Virus record (IMG/VR): IMGVR_UViG_3300010354_000333
Span: 1 to 32,249 of that record
DNA: 32,249 nucleotides
Reading direction: 5' to 3' (one strand)
Origin: a virus
The position numbers and the translations under genes are program-made. Below, one piece after another: positions 12,999 through 22,900 of this stretch (its first letter is position 1; every line of letters begins with the position of its first letter). The notes beneath the pieces are model-generated. The model had not been told where the DNA came from and ran no database searches. It was given only the letters and a program-made list of their open reading frames with translations.

Positions 12999-15422
12999 TT
13001 AAAATCTTAAATATCCTAATATTTGATTGATAGGTGCAAATGCTCCGGTTAGCTTATAAAGCTTTCCCTTATACTTAAATACTAGACCTTCCGTCGGAAC
13101 AATGGCATCAAAGCCACCAATATCTTTTAATCTCGTTAATTCGCGTTTTAAAAACTTTATTGCAGCGTCTGCATCTTCTATTGTTTCTGTATCTGCTGCT
13201 CGTTGTATTCCTCGAATTGCTGCCGATACGTCTTGTTTAACTTTCAACTTTGCTTCATCGGGACTAAGTGTTGTTAGGTTTTCGATGTTTCGTAAAACTC
13301 GTACTCCTAATTTTAGGAAGAGCAATTCAACTGGCTTGAGTGCTATTTTTTTTGTGGGCTCTACTTGCGTCTTGTCAAAATCTACCATCCACGATGTAAA
13401 CGCTTGATCTTGTATCTGACTTTTAATGTCAGTTATTTTTGTCGACTTATCAGTGAATGCCCAACGCTTTACTAGTCCGTCCAACACTTCTGTTGGTATT
13501 TTGTAGTTCAACTCAGTACTCTTTTTTTTGATAAAAGCCGTCCACCAATTTTGCACATAGTCTTTTACAGTCTTATCATCGCCTAAATTATACTTTGTTC
13601 TGATCTTATCTACTTCAGCTGTGAATTGCTTTAATTGGTTTGGTAGATCTAAATCTGCTTTTAGTTTTGCCGGGTCTGTTGTTTTTATTGTAAAAGTTTT
13701 TTGCTGATTTGCTTGTATTACGTCTAGTGCTTTTTGCAGTTCGTATATACCAGCCACATCCTCATCTTGTACGTTTCCATTTATATCAAAGGTTTTAAAG
13801 TGATGTAGCCTTAGTTGAGCTGCTCCGTACGGTATTACATTTGCTGTTTCAGGAAACAAAACTTCTAGACTAATAAACTTTTTTCCATTTTCAAAAAATT
13901 GCGCTTTTTGTTGTGGATTAAGTTTATTCATTGCTGTTTCTAGATCATTCATTGTTTCTACAAATGCCGTTTGTATTGGTCCACGACCACTAAACATTTT
14001 AGAAATTTGATCCGTTGTTAAGCTGTTTTCACCGTAGTTTTTTACTTGACCTTTATTTCTTGCTGCTCGTATGTTACCATCCTTGTAGGTAATCATAAGA
14101 TTTTGGCCATCTAACTTTTCTTGTGCATACTCCAATTTACCACCTAATGCAGCTTCAATCATTGCTTTAATTTCCTTAAAAGTCAAGTCTAAATCTTCAT
14201 AAGGATGAGCTAAATGGCCAGCAGCTCCTCCTTCCATTAAAGGTGTGGCTGGTTCATTTGAGTTTAACACGTTTTGTGTTCGTATTTTAGCTGTTGGATG
14301 TTTTGTTTTTAGTTGATCAACTGCTGCTATATTTTTTGGTGAATCGTCTAAAAAGTAGATATCATCGTACCCTTGTAATATTTGTTTCTCTATCCAGCTT
14401 GATTTTTTATATGGATCACTACTTCCAACAGCAATTACTGGCACGTTAATTCCAATTGTTTTTAAATAATCGCTGACTGCTTTTCCATCACTTCTAGCAG
14501 TTAATACTACTACCTTACGATCATCCATCGATGCATTAAGCATACGTTTCATTATGCTTGTATACTTTTTTAACTCAGTAGCTGATTTAATTGGACCTTC
14601 AAATTCACTAAAATCAAACACATCACCTTCATCCGGTTGGTACACTGCGTACTGTGCCGGTGTCATTGTGATTTTTTTTCCTGTGATTTTTTTTATTATG
14701 TGTATTTTGCTTGTGGTTTGCACAAGAGTATCATCAAAATCAAAAACTCTTAGCTTACCTTCGTCTAAGGTCTCTTTAGCGTTTTTTTTTAAAAGATCAA
14801 ATATCTTATCAGTTACTGCTTTGTCTGCTACGTTAGGGTAGTTTGTTGCAAAAGACTCTTTGTCGTTATTTTTTAAATCAGCTCTTAGTACGCTTGCGCT
14901 AATTCCTTTTCCATTCTCACTCTTTCCTGGAACGTATTTAGCTGCTTTTTCTGATCTGTTCTTATATGTGATAGGTGATGAATCGAGTGGTAACTCTCTT
15001 ACAAAGATTTCCGGTCTAGCATATTTACCTTCAGTGTGTCCTTTAACAAACTCCTTTACTCTAGCATAATCCTTATCTTTTGAACTAGCTGCTAATGCAT
15101 AAGTTCCTGGTTTTGCAGTTTCCATATACTTGTATGCTGCTGCTAAAGGACTGTTAACTTCTGTTTGTTGAACTAGAATCTTTGGTTCGTTTTTGATTAA
15201 CTCACGCCATACAGCTATGCTCTGTTCTCTGGTAATGCCATCACGAGGTTCTGGACCTATTAATACGATTACTTGCGATACTGTTGGTTCGGTTGCATAT
15301 CGTTTTGCTAATTCAAAATGACCACCATGTGGTGGTTTAAATCCTCCAGGAAATAGTACGACAGTTCCTTCGCTCATTTCAGTTAGCAAAGACTCAACTA
15401 AAAAATTACTAAGACTACTCAT
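12999..15422 (-). CDS. Three-domain nucleotidyltransferase / HAD phosphatase / ATP-grasp-independent ligase protein
   Basis: 807 residues in one frame. Domain 1 (about 20-215): HIGH-type nucleotidyltransferase, GGFKPPHGGH at 26-35 and ISASVLR at 174-180, as in NMN or cytidylyl transferases. Domain 2 (about 222-390): HAD phosphatase with DFDDT at 228-232, VVVLTAR at 304-310 and FLDDSPKNI at 357-365, as in polynucleotide 3'-phosphatases. Domain 3 (about 400-807): covalent nucleotidyltransferase/ligase with EKLDG (Lys436), RNKG at 455-458, ISLEVLF (Glu520), EGLVFK (Glu778) and KLYKL (787-791), which match ligase motifs I, Ia, III, IV and V; about 220 residues separate III and IV. The N-terminus MSSLSNFLVESLLTE resembles a capsid-targeting leader. 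A nucleic-acid (perhaps RNA) repair role is inferred; substrates are unknown. No P-loop kinase is present, so it is not a standard Pnkp. Confidence 0.88.
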   Translation of the reverse strand: MSSLSNFLVESLLTEMSEGTVVLFPGGFKPPHGGHFELAKRYATEPTVSQVIVLIGPEPRDGITREQSIAVWRELIKNEPKILVQQTEVNSPLAAAYKYMETAKPGTYALAASSKDKDYARVKEFVKGHTEGKYARPEIFVRELPLDSSPITYKNRSEKAAKYVPGKSENGKGISASVLRADLKNNDKESFATNYPNVADKAVTDKIFDLLKKNAKETLDEGKLRVFDFDDTLVQTTSKIHIIKKITGKKITMTPAQYAVYQPDEGDVFDFSEFEGPIKSATELKKYTSIMKRMLNASMDDRKVVVLTARSDGKAVSDYLKTIGINVPVIAVGSSDPYKKSSWIEKQILQGYDDIYFLDDSPKNIAAVDQLKTKHPTAKIRTQNVLNSNEPATPLMEGGAAGHLAHPYEDLDLTFKEIKAMIEAALGGKLEYAQEKLDGQNLMITYKDGNIRAARNKGQVKNYGENSLTTDQISKMFSGRGPIQTAFVETMNDLETAMNKLNPQQKAQFFENGKKFISLEVLFPETANVIPYGAAQLRLHHFKTFDINGNVQDEDVAGIYELQKALDVIQANQQKTFTIKTTDPAKLKADLDLPNQLKQFTAEVDKIRTKYNLGDDKTVKDYVQNWWTAFIKKKSTELNYKIPTEVLDGLVKRWAFTDKSTKITDIKSQIQDQAFTSWMVDFDKTQVEPTKKIALKPVELLFLKLGVRVLRNIENLTTLSPDEAKLKVKQDVSAAIRGIQRAADTETIEDADAAIKFLKRELTRLKDIGGFDAIVPTEGLVFKYKGKLYKLTGAFAPINQILGYLRF

Positions 15423-15937
15423 TGCTTATAAATAGTTTCTTTTTGTAATTGCAATCTTAACACAGCTATTTCTTTTGTCAAATTTTGTACATCTGCTTGT
15501 AATTTAGCAATAGTGTCTACTAAGGATTGACGACTATCAATCATAATGATATCTCTAACCACTGCTGTACCGTTAATAAAAGTTGCGTAGTTGTTAAAAG
15601 TTTTTTCTTCTACTGTTTGCTTTCCTATATACACTTTTTCAACATTTCTATAAGGAATGATATCACGTTTTTCTACGTCTCTAGTTGTTGGATTGTAGGA
15701 TAGGTATGATTGGATAAAGTAAGCATGATCTTGCTTTAATGCATCATCTACTGTAGTTGTTCCAATCCGGATTCTATCAGGACTCTGTTTAGCCTGCTTT
15801 AGTTGTTGCATATTTTCTCCTTTCCACTGTGGATAGAGCTTTTTTATCTCAACCTTTTCCATAAAAGGCTGAGACGTCACTAAATGTAATATTGGCGCTG
15901 CTTTTTTTACATTAAAAATATGTCGAGTTGGTATCAT
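15419..15937 (-). CDS. Small protein with C-terminal coiled coil
   Basis: 172 residues. The first 110 form a mixed domain with no recognised family (MIPTRHIFNVKKAAPILHLV, FIQSYLSYNPTTRDVEKRDI). Residues 135-168 make a heptad-patterned helix (LVDTIAKLQADVQNLTKEIA then VLRLQLQ), a likely trimeric or dimeric coiled coil. It starts one base after the stop of the 1334-residue structural gene and its stop overlaps the next ATG. An assembly partner, chaperone or short fibre component for the upstream structural protein is plausible from position only. Confidence 0.75.
   Translation of the reverse strand: MIPTRHIFNVKKAAPILHLVTSQPFMEKVEIKKLYPQWKGENMQQLKQAKQSPDRIRIGTTTVDDALKQDHAYFIQSYLSYNPTTRDVEKRDIIPYRNVEKVYIGKQTVEEKTFNNYATFINGTAVVRDIIMIDSRQSLVDTIAKLQADVQNLTKEIAVLRLQLQKETIYKQ
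15428..15434 (-). promoter_or_regulatory. TATTTAT box before the 15422 start
   Basis: Coding strand ACTATTTATAAGCAATG; the box lies inside the last codons of the upstream gene and 5 bases before the ATG of the three-domain protein. Its placement close to the start resembles the boxes at 5148 and 10491. Function inferred. Confidence 0.4.
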
Positions 15938-15938
15938 T

Positions 15939-18900
15939 TTATGGTTTTATAAAGTATGGATCAGTTGTAACTCCTACTTTGCAAAATTCAATATCGTCTA
16001 TTAGTACTCCAAAATAACGAGGAGCTCCATCAATATTAGTTCCTGATGACTCAAAACATAATTGTGCTGGTGCACCATACTGTACTAAGTTTATATTATA
16101 CTCTTCAAAATAATAACCTGTTTCACTATCGTAAAAAGTTATTGCTGGTGTGTCATTACCTCCAAATTGTGCATTGTTACCTATCCTAACTATATTTTGA
16201 TCTGGTGGGTACCATCCCGGTACTCCGGCTTTTTGTTGTGTAACAGTTGATTTTACATCAGCAATAAAGACGTATAAGAAAGACCCACTATCTGGTTTCA
16301 TTCTAAAATCTATATTAGAATTAGCTTTTACATCAAACCTTTTTAGTTTAAATTTTAAATTGTAAATTCCACCGTTTTGTGTAAAGTAGTTGCTGCCTGC
16401 TATGCCTCTTGTTGGCCAGTATAATCGACGCTTTTTTAATGCTGTTGTTAGTTCGTTATTGTTGGTTGCAGTTCTTTGTAAATGATACGATTCCGATACA
16501 CTTTGTGACGTTATACCAACACATCCTTCGTCAAGAAACGATCTGCCATCCATGTTGAATGCAGTTGTATATGGTACGGCTCCACCAAAGCCGCTCCAGG
16601 ATGGGTAGGATGGCCAAGGGCTGAATAGATCGTATAACGGTGCATTTTCTGCTTTTTCTAGTGATGCTGAGTACAGTGATGCTGGGTAGTTTTGTGAGCT
16701 TGTGTCGTAGCCATAAAAGTAAACTCCCTTATCTACTGAGTAGACTGCGTCGCGGTGGGTGGGTCCTATGGATGCTCCTGGCCCGTAAGTGTCATAAAAC
16801 CCAGCGTATGTTATTCTAGTTGGATCATACAAGTCATTTGCAGAGTACCCTCCATAGTCCGCAGCACTTGCTGTGTTTGTGTAGTGTAGGATAAATCCAT
16901 CAAAATATCGCCAGCTACTGGTTACTGTTCCTTGACTTGCGTCAAATATATAATTCCAGTTTTGTGTGGAGAAGCGCTCCCTTGTTTTTATTGTGAGTAT
17001 GTGATCGTTAGTATATGTAGTACCACCTCCCCTACTATAGGGATCTTGCGAAGTTACGAAAAGTTCAGGTTCGTTGTCAACAGTTATTTGATTTGCGGGT
17101 CGTTTGTGATAATCTGCCGATTGTGTGTTCATTATTGAAAGCCTTGGCATTTGCATGTTCCAACAACCAGCTGTAGTGTACCTTCTAGTAGCGCCGACTG
17201 TAGTTGCAATAGGGGTTGTTTCTCCGTTTGGATTATGTATTGCTAAATAGTTTGCTATTTTCATAGTCCAGTCCCTCCTGCGACCTTGTTGTGTTGTCCA
17301 TCCACCTACTGATCTGCCTATTGGTGTCTGTACTTCAGAAGCAAACTCGGGTACATCATTTACATTTGGATCCCAGTCTGGCCATAATCTATAGGAGTTT
17401 GTATATGGGTACATTTCGTACACACCTCCACCTAGCGCAACATAAGACTGAAAGCTACCACTAAATAGCATGTAATCGGACATTCCAGCTAGTGTTGTTT
17501 CAATAGGCTCCGGTACGTTTACAACCGTTGGTGCTGTTGTTGTTGAGTCACTTGAAGTTTCTACTGTGTAGTTTTTTAGATCCCAGATTTGTACTGTACC
17601 ATTCCAATTTGCTCTGGAATTTGATGTGGCCAGTTTACCAAAAAATGCCACTTTATCAGCATATGAGTCTCCACCAGTTACAAACCTATTATCATAGGTA
17701 ACAGCGTCAAAGCCAGATCTACTTGGATAAATACTATCGTAGTAACTCCAACTCAAACCACACATATAATACTTTACTGGATTAAAATTGAATAACGCTC
17801 TTTCCGATTGACATGCTGTGGTTGGTACTTCAGCTGTTGACCCTACTGATAGGTTTTCTAAATACGTAACATACTCTGACTGCCTTCCAGTATAGTCGTA
17901 ATATTCCAACTTATAGTCTATTGTTTCGTCTAAAGAAATAGCTATATCTTCCTTTGCTGGATACGCAAACTGTAATGTTTTTGGCGTAAAACCATTAAGT
18001 TTTCTTGGTGTTACGTTTATTTGTCCAATATAAGCACCTACTGGTAGATAGGCTGATTGTGTTGTAATTGGTTTTACCCGAAATAAAGGTCTTCCCAAAC
18101 CATCTTGGTCCGATATAAACTCAAATCCAACTCTCTCATAGTCTTTTACTGTTGTGCTATTGTTGGTTATAGAACCAATTTTTTTACCAAAAATACTATA
18201 CTTTTGCTGATATCTTTTGTACTCTTTATTTTTACTAATTCCAAAAGCTTTTGGATATGGATCTTTTCCAAACACTGTTCGATTTAACAACTGGCTACTA
18301 TAGTATATTTCCAGTTCTGTGTTAGGTTGTAGTAGGCAGTTGAACTCCATGGTGTAGGTGCCCTGTCCTGCGTAGTTTTGAAAGAACTTTGTTGTTAATA
18401 TTTCATAATTAGTGCTTGTAGCTTGCAAATAGACACTGTCACCCAAACCGTCTGATGATATTTGTGCTGTTGTAATTGCATCAAAGGTTGTCGGTGTTTC
18501 TGTGTACACTTCCCAGTGAGCATCTAACACGCTTTGTTCAGTGAAATACCCTAATAAGTAGAAATCTGTTATGTCTTGTGCGTACTTAGTTTGGTTAGGA
18601 TATCGTGCGTCAGATAAAAACTCTGTTGGTCGAACAATCTGTTCTTGCAATGGCTGCCAGTCGCCTACTTCACTACCTCTTCTATAATAAGCTTTTATTT
18701 TATACAACTCACCACTTATTGGTGCTAGTTCTTGAATTGTAAATTGTATATAGCTTTGTGATATAATACTACTTGTAACAAATTGTGTAGAGCTTGCTGC
18801 GTATGTTAGGCTTGCTGTAAAGTTTTGTATTGAGTTGAATATGTAGTTTACATATCCACCTACCTGGCCATTTGTTATGTTGACAGAGATTGGTGCGTCT

Positions 18901-19943
18901 AGGTATGCGGTTCTTCTATCTTTAACTCGAACAATTCTGCCTTTCCATCTCAGCAATTGATCATCTAGCGATTGTGTTGCAAATTCTATTGTTGTGTAAT
19001 TATCGTACGGGTTTGTGTTGCTAGGACTGTATCCAGGTGGAATTGGTGGCATAAGGGTGTAAGATTCTGTAGCAAATTGCACCAATGCTCCTATATCACT
19101 AGCAACAAAATAATCTATACTGGATGATATAACTGTGTTATACTTGTTGTACAAGTTTACTTGGTAGCCACCTAAAATGTCTTTATTTATTTCCCTATTA
19201 GTAGTGTAGATGCTGTTAACGGTATATGGCGTAGCTTCGTTGTTAACAGCTACCTGTCTTATTGTATCGTCTACAATTTTTTGGGTGTTAGCAATTTGCA
19301 ACTTGCCACTGGCATCTACAGTGTAGTTAGATGCTCGATTTCGATCAAATCCAGAGTACTCCGACGTACGTATTGTAAATGCTGTTGTTGACGCTGTTTC
19401 AAACACTGTACTAGCATTTTCTACTAAAGAAACCCTTGCTGGTGTAATTACCTGTGATACGCTAACATAAGGTGGATCATCAAAAATTAGTTCGGAGTTA
19501 TTTCTTTCAGTTGGCAACATTAAAATTTCCCTTGTCCACATTAAATTGTGCCCTGTTACAGCTTTATCGGTCAAATCCAACTCAACACCTTGTTGGTCTT
19601 TAGAGGCTACTCCCGTTACTGTAATGGTTCCTATTCCTGGAGCCGTTGTTGTTGTATATACGGATATTGCTATGTGATAGTTGCCAAATCGGTCTACATA
19701 TGTTGGGGTTTGCCAAAAAACCGGTTGGCCTTCGGCATCCAAAACCTCTACATCAAGCTCTTCATCTAACTTTAAGTTATTTGGATTTCCTTGAAACTTA
19801 ATAACGCTAATACCACCACCTATATATTCCGGAAAAAAAGTTATGTTGAAGTAGTCAGGAGATAGTAGGCTTGTGTCAACTACTGCGTACTGTCCTTCTA
19901 TTAAATTTTTTTTTACTGGCCTTTGTTCAGGTAGAAATATCAT
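15939..19943 (-). CDS. Large virion structural protein, probable tail fibre or adhesin
   Basis: 1334 residues, beta-rich, high in Thr, Ser, Tyr, Asn and Gly and low in charge, as in tail fibre and adhesin proteins. There is no signal peptide and no catalytic motif. The N-terminal 170 residues have short beta-sandwich-like stretches (IGGGISVIKFQGNPNNLKL, TYVDRFGNYHIAISVY). The middle is repetitive in feel but without exact repeats. The last 140 residues (from about 1190, IYNLKFKLKRFDVKAN, to IDDIEFCKVGV) resemble a jelly-roll carbohydrate-binding domain. It lies between recombination genes and a coiled-coil protein gene. Receptor binding is a reasonable guess; exact place in the virion cannot be told from sequence. 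Confidence 0.75.
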   Translation of the reverse strand: MIFLPEQRPVKKNLIEGQYAVVDTSLLSPDYFNITFFPEYIGGGISVIKFQGNPNNLKLDEELDVEVLDAEGQPVFWQTPTYVDRFGNYHIAISVYTTTTAPGIGTITVTGVASKDQQGVELDLTDKAVTGHNLMWTREILMLPTERNNSELIFDDPPYVSVSQVITPARVSLVENASTVFETASTTAFTIRTSEYSGFDRNRASNYTVDASGKLQIANTQKIVDDTIRQVAVNNEATPYTVNSIYTTNREINKDILGGYQVNLYNKYNTVISSSIDYFVASDIGALVQFATESYTLMPPIPPGYSPSNTNPYDNYTTIEFATQSLDDQLLRWKGRIVRVKDRRTAYLDAPISVNITNGQVGGYVNYIFNSIQNFTASLTYAASSTQFVTSSIISQSYIQFTIQELAPISGELYKIKAYYRRGSEVGDWQPLQEQIVRPTEFLSDARYPNQTKYAQDITDFYLLGYFTEQSVLDAHWEVYTETPTTFDAITTAQISSDGLGDSVYLQATSTNYEILTTKFFQNYAGQGTYTMEFNCLLQPNTELEIYYSSQLLNRTVFGKDPYPKAFGISKNKEYKRYQQKYSIFGKKIGSITNNSTTVKDYERVGFEFISDQDGLGRPLFRVKPITTQSAYLPVGAYIGQINVTPRKLNGFTPKTLQFAYPAKEDIAISLDETIDYKLEYYDYTGRQSEYVTYLENLSVGSTAEVPTTACQSERALFNFNPVKYYMCGLSWSYYDSIYPSRSGFDAVTYDNRFVTGGDSYADKVAFFGKLATSNSRANWNGTVQIWDLKNYTVETSSDSTTTAPTVVNVPEPIETTLAGMSDYMLFSGSFQSYVALGGGVYEMYPYTNSYRLWPDWDPNVNDVPEFASEVQTPIGRSVGGWTTQQGRRRDWTMKIANYLAIHNPNGETTPIATTVGATRRYTTAGCWNMQMPRLSIMNTQSADYHKRPANQITVDNEPELFVTSQDPYSRGGGTTYTNDHILTIKTRERFSTQNWNYIFDASQGTVTSSWRYFDGFILHYTNTASAADYGGYSANDLYDPTRITYAGFYDTYGPGASIGPTHRDAVYSVDKGVYFYGYDTSSQNYPASLYSASLEKAENAPLYDLFSPWPSYPSWSGFGGAVPYTTAFNMDGRSFLDEGCVGITSQSVSESYHLQRTATNNNELTTALKKRRLYWPTRGIAGSNYFTQNGGIYNLKFKLKRFDVKANSNIDFRMKPDSGSFLYVFIADVKSTVTQQKAGVPGWYPPDQNIVRIGNNAQFGGNDTPAITFYDSETGYYFEEYNINLVQYGAPAQLCFESSGTNIDGAPRYFGVLIDDIEFCKVGVTTDPYFIKP

Positions 19944-19958
19944 TAGCTGTTATTTTTA

Positions 19959-19965
19959 ATAAATA
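19959..19965 (-). promoter_or_regulatory. TATTTAT box before the 19943 start
   Basis: Coding strand CAACTATTTATTAAAAATAA, in the 26-base gap before the 1334-residue gene, 15 bases from the ATG. One of the eight recurring boxes. Confidence 0.45.
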
Positions 19966-19969
19966 GTTG

Positions 19970-22900
19970 TTAACATCTAATATAACTCAACTCATCTTTA
20001 CGATCAATTGTTATAATGCTATCGACCATGTCGCGAACAACATCTATATGGCTTATTACTAAGTTAAACTTAAACATATCCTTTAAGTGATTAAATAGCA
20101 TATGCATTGAGTTGAGGTTACTGCTATCTAATACACCCAATCCTTCGTCAATAGCTATAAAATTTGGTTTTGGTAAATTTGTAATCTTTATCAACGCTAC
20201 TCTAATTGCAAGTGAGCTTATAAATCTTTCCATGCCTGATGCCAATTCAAGTGGCCACTTATTATCATCGTAGTTAATGTACACGTTAATGTTTTTACCA
20301 TCCGTCTCTATTTCTACTGTAAAGTCGACTACTTGGCCAAGTATATTATTGACTTGTGCTTGTAAATATGGAATTGCTTTGCTTATTAACGCGTAGGGTA
20401 TTCCATCGCGACAAACAGCTTTTAGATAGTATTCATATGCAGTTTGCTTTTCAGAAAGTTGCTGCATGTGCTCTATATTTTTTTCACATTGCTGAATCGT
20501 TCCTTCACTTACTTTTATCTTACCATGTATCTCCTGTAATTTTTTTGATATGGCTTCTGCTTTACGTTTTTCTTCAGTTAGTTCAGTAGTTAGCTGATTT
20601 ATTTGTGCGTTAAGTTCCTTGTTGTATTTGATGATTGATAAGTTATCTTCGTATACTTTTATTTGATTTTGAGTTTGTTGTAGACTGGTTTGGTAAGCCT
20701 CTAGTTGGCTTTTTATTGACGTATGGTTTGCTTGTTGCAACTGCAGCTGCTGCTCTAGTTGAGATAGCTTGCTTTGCTCTTGTTTTAGCTTTTCGTAGTT
20801 GCTTTGCACCTGCTGATTATCAATTAGATATTGCTCAACAGTCTTTCTTTGTGTGAGAAATTCTGCTATTAGCTTTTTGTCATTTTCTAGTTCTTCTTTT
20901 GTTTTAATAGCATCTTTTACAAAAACATTTGAGGTACAATACTTGCAATTAGGATCATACTCATGCTCTTCTAACTTAGTTAGTTTATCTAGTTTTGCTG
21001 CTATTGTTAACTTGTAATGTTGTAGTTTTTGATCTAAGTCACTTTTATGTTTTGCTTTTGTTGATAGTTCGCTATATGCAATGGATAGCTGTAATTCATC
21101 ATACTGCAACATTCTATTAGAACACTCCTCTATTTCGTGTTGCAGCTTCCCCACTCGTAAATCGCATTTAGTAAGCTCTGATTGCTTTGCTGCAATCTCT
21201 TGTTCTTTTTTTGTTCGTTGTGCATTCAAACTATTAATATCTAACCCCTCTGCTGCGTTTGGTTTTATATCTTTAGCTAGTTGCAATATTTGCGCATTGA
21301 TTTTGTCTATCAAGGTTGTTTGATTTGCTTGATTTAGTTCTTGATCTATATAGGACTTGCTGTTGGTGTCTAGTGCACTTTGTGCGTCTCCCAGTAGTGT
21401 TTCAAAGTCTTGTTTCTGATACTCTTCTAAAAGGATTGTTGTTGTTTTTATCTCTTTATTTGCTGTGTCATATAGTGTGTCAAAGATTTTTAAATCAAGA
21501 AAGTTTGCAAGTAAATCCTTTCTCTCTCCCTGGGTCTTCTCAATGAAATTGGAATTGTTTCCTTGCAAAGATAGTGCTGTTAGAATGAAGTCTTCAAAGG
21601 TTCCAACATAGCTTTGTATGATTTTATCCGTGTCTCTGCGTTGTTCTCCATTAAGAGACACTTGCTGCCCTTCTTCATTAGTATACCAAAAATTTATATC
21701 AACTCTTAGCTTTCCTGCTAACGGACCCTTGGCGTACCTTGTTGCTGTTTTTTCAATAAAAAAATCAGTTCCATTGATCTCAAAATTAAATTTACACCAA
21801 AAGTTATCCTTTTTTCTGTTTAAAACTTGTTCAGCTTTACTTGCTCTGAATGAGTGATCAAACAAGCAAAAGCATAAGGCATCTAGTATTGCTGATTTTC
21901 CTGCGTGATTTGGTGCAAATAAACCACAAGTACCATTTAGCTTATCAAAGCTAACTACATTACCTTCTCCATAGGAAAACATATTGCTAAACTCAAACTG
22001 CTTTGGACTCCAAGCAACGTTTCTCACAATCTCTGCTCCTGCTATGGATTGATTTAATCCCTTGTTAATATCTAAAATTTTTGATACTAACTCGTCATCT
22101 AAATTGAACTGAGTAATGTAGTCGACTATGAGTTTGGATTGGTAATCCACACTACGTACATCTATATTACCAAAAGATTCCTCTACTTCTAGCTGAGCTA
22201 TTCCTTTGGTTTTATCTAGGTTATTTACTATAATATCGCTGTTTTTGTAGACTTTACGTATCTCTGCTAACACTTTTTTTATTTGTGCTGGTGTCGTGTT
22301 TGTTGTTTTTAGCCTAACATTTGTTCGTTGTGTAATAGGTAAATTTGATGGTAAGATTCCTTGATCTATTTCAAGTGTGAAGTACCCGTATTCATTTGGT
22401 ATGTCAAAAAACTCAACAGTAAGGTTGTTGCAGTCTACTATTGCGTAACCATGTCCTTCGTAAGATTCTCCGAAGTTTTGTTGCACTGTACTGCCTGGAT
22501 AAAACATTAGTGGGTTGCTTTCACACAATACCTGTCTTTTGTGAATATCACCTAGCAATACCAGGTCGTGTCCTGCGAAAATGTCCCAGTCAAGTCCGTG
22601 AGCTATGTTCATGCCACTATCTACTTTACTGTTTGCTATAGTACCATGATACATGCCAATTAAGCACTTCCTTTTTGTTTCAATTTTGTCTGCTGTTTTG
22701 TACTTATCCGAGGAATCTAGCAAGGACATTACGTTGATTAGCACATCTCCTATTTTATGCACACCTGAGTCTCTCAGGTAATATAGGTTTGGATGATTTT
22801 TTGCTTCTACAATTGGTGTTAATGCATCTAATCTGTTATTGTTATTAAGGTTAGTATCGTGGTTTCCGCAAATAACTACCGTGGGTCTTATGTCAGCTAA

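Noticed and set aside
12999-15422. Call as T4 polynucleotide kinase/phosphatase (Pnkp)
   Set aside because: No P-loop kinase motif; the N-terminal domain is a HIGH-type nucleotidyltransferase.
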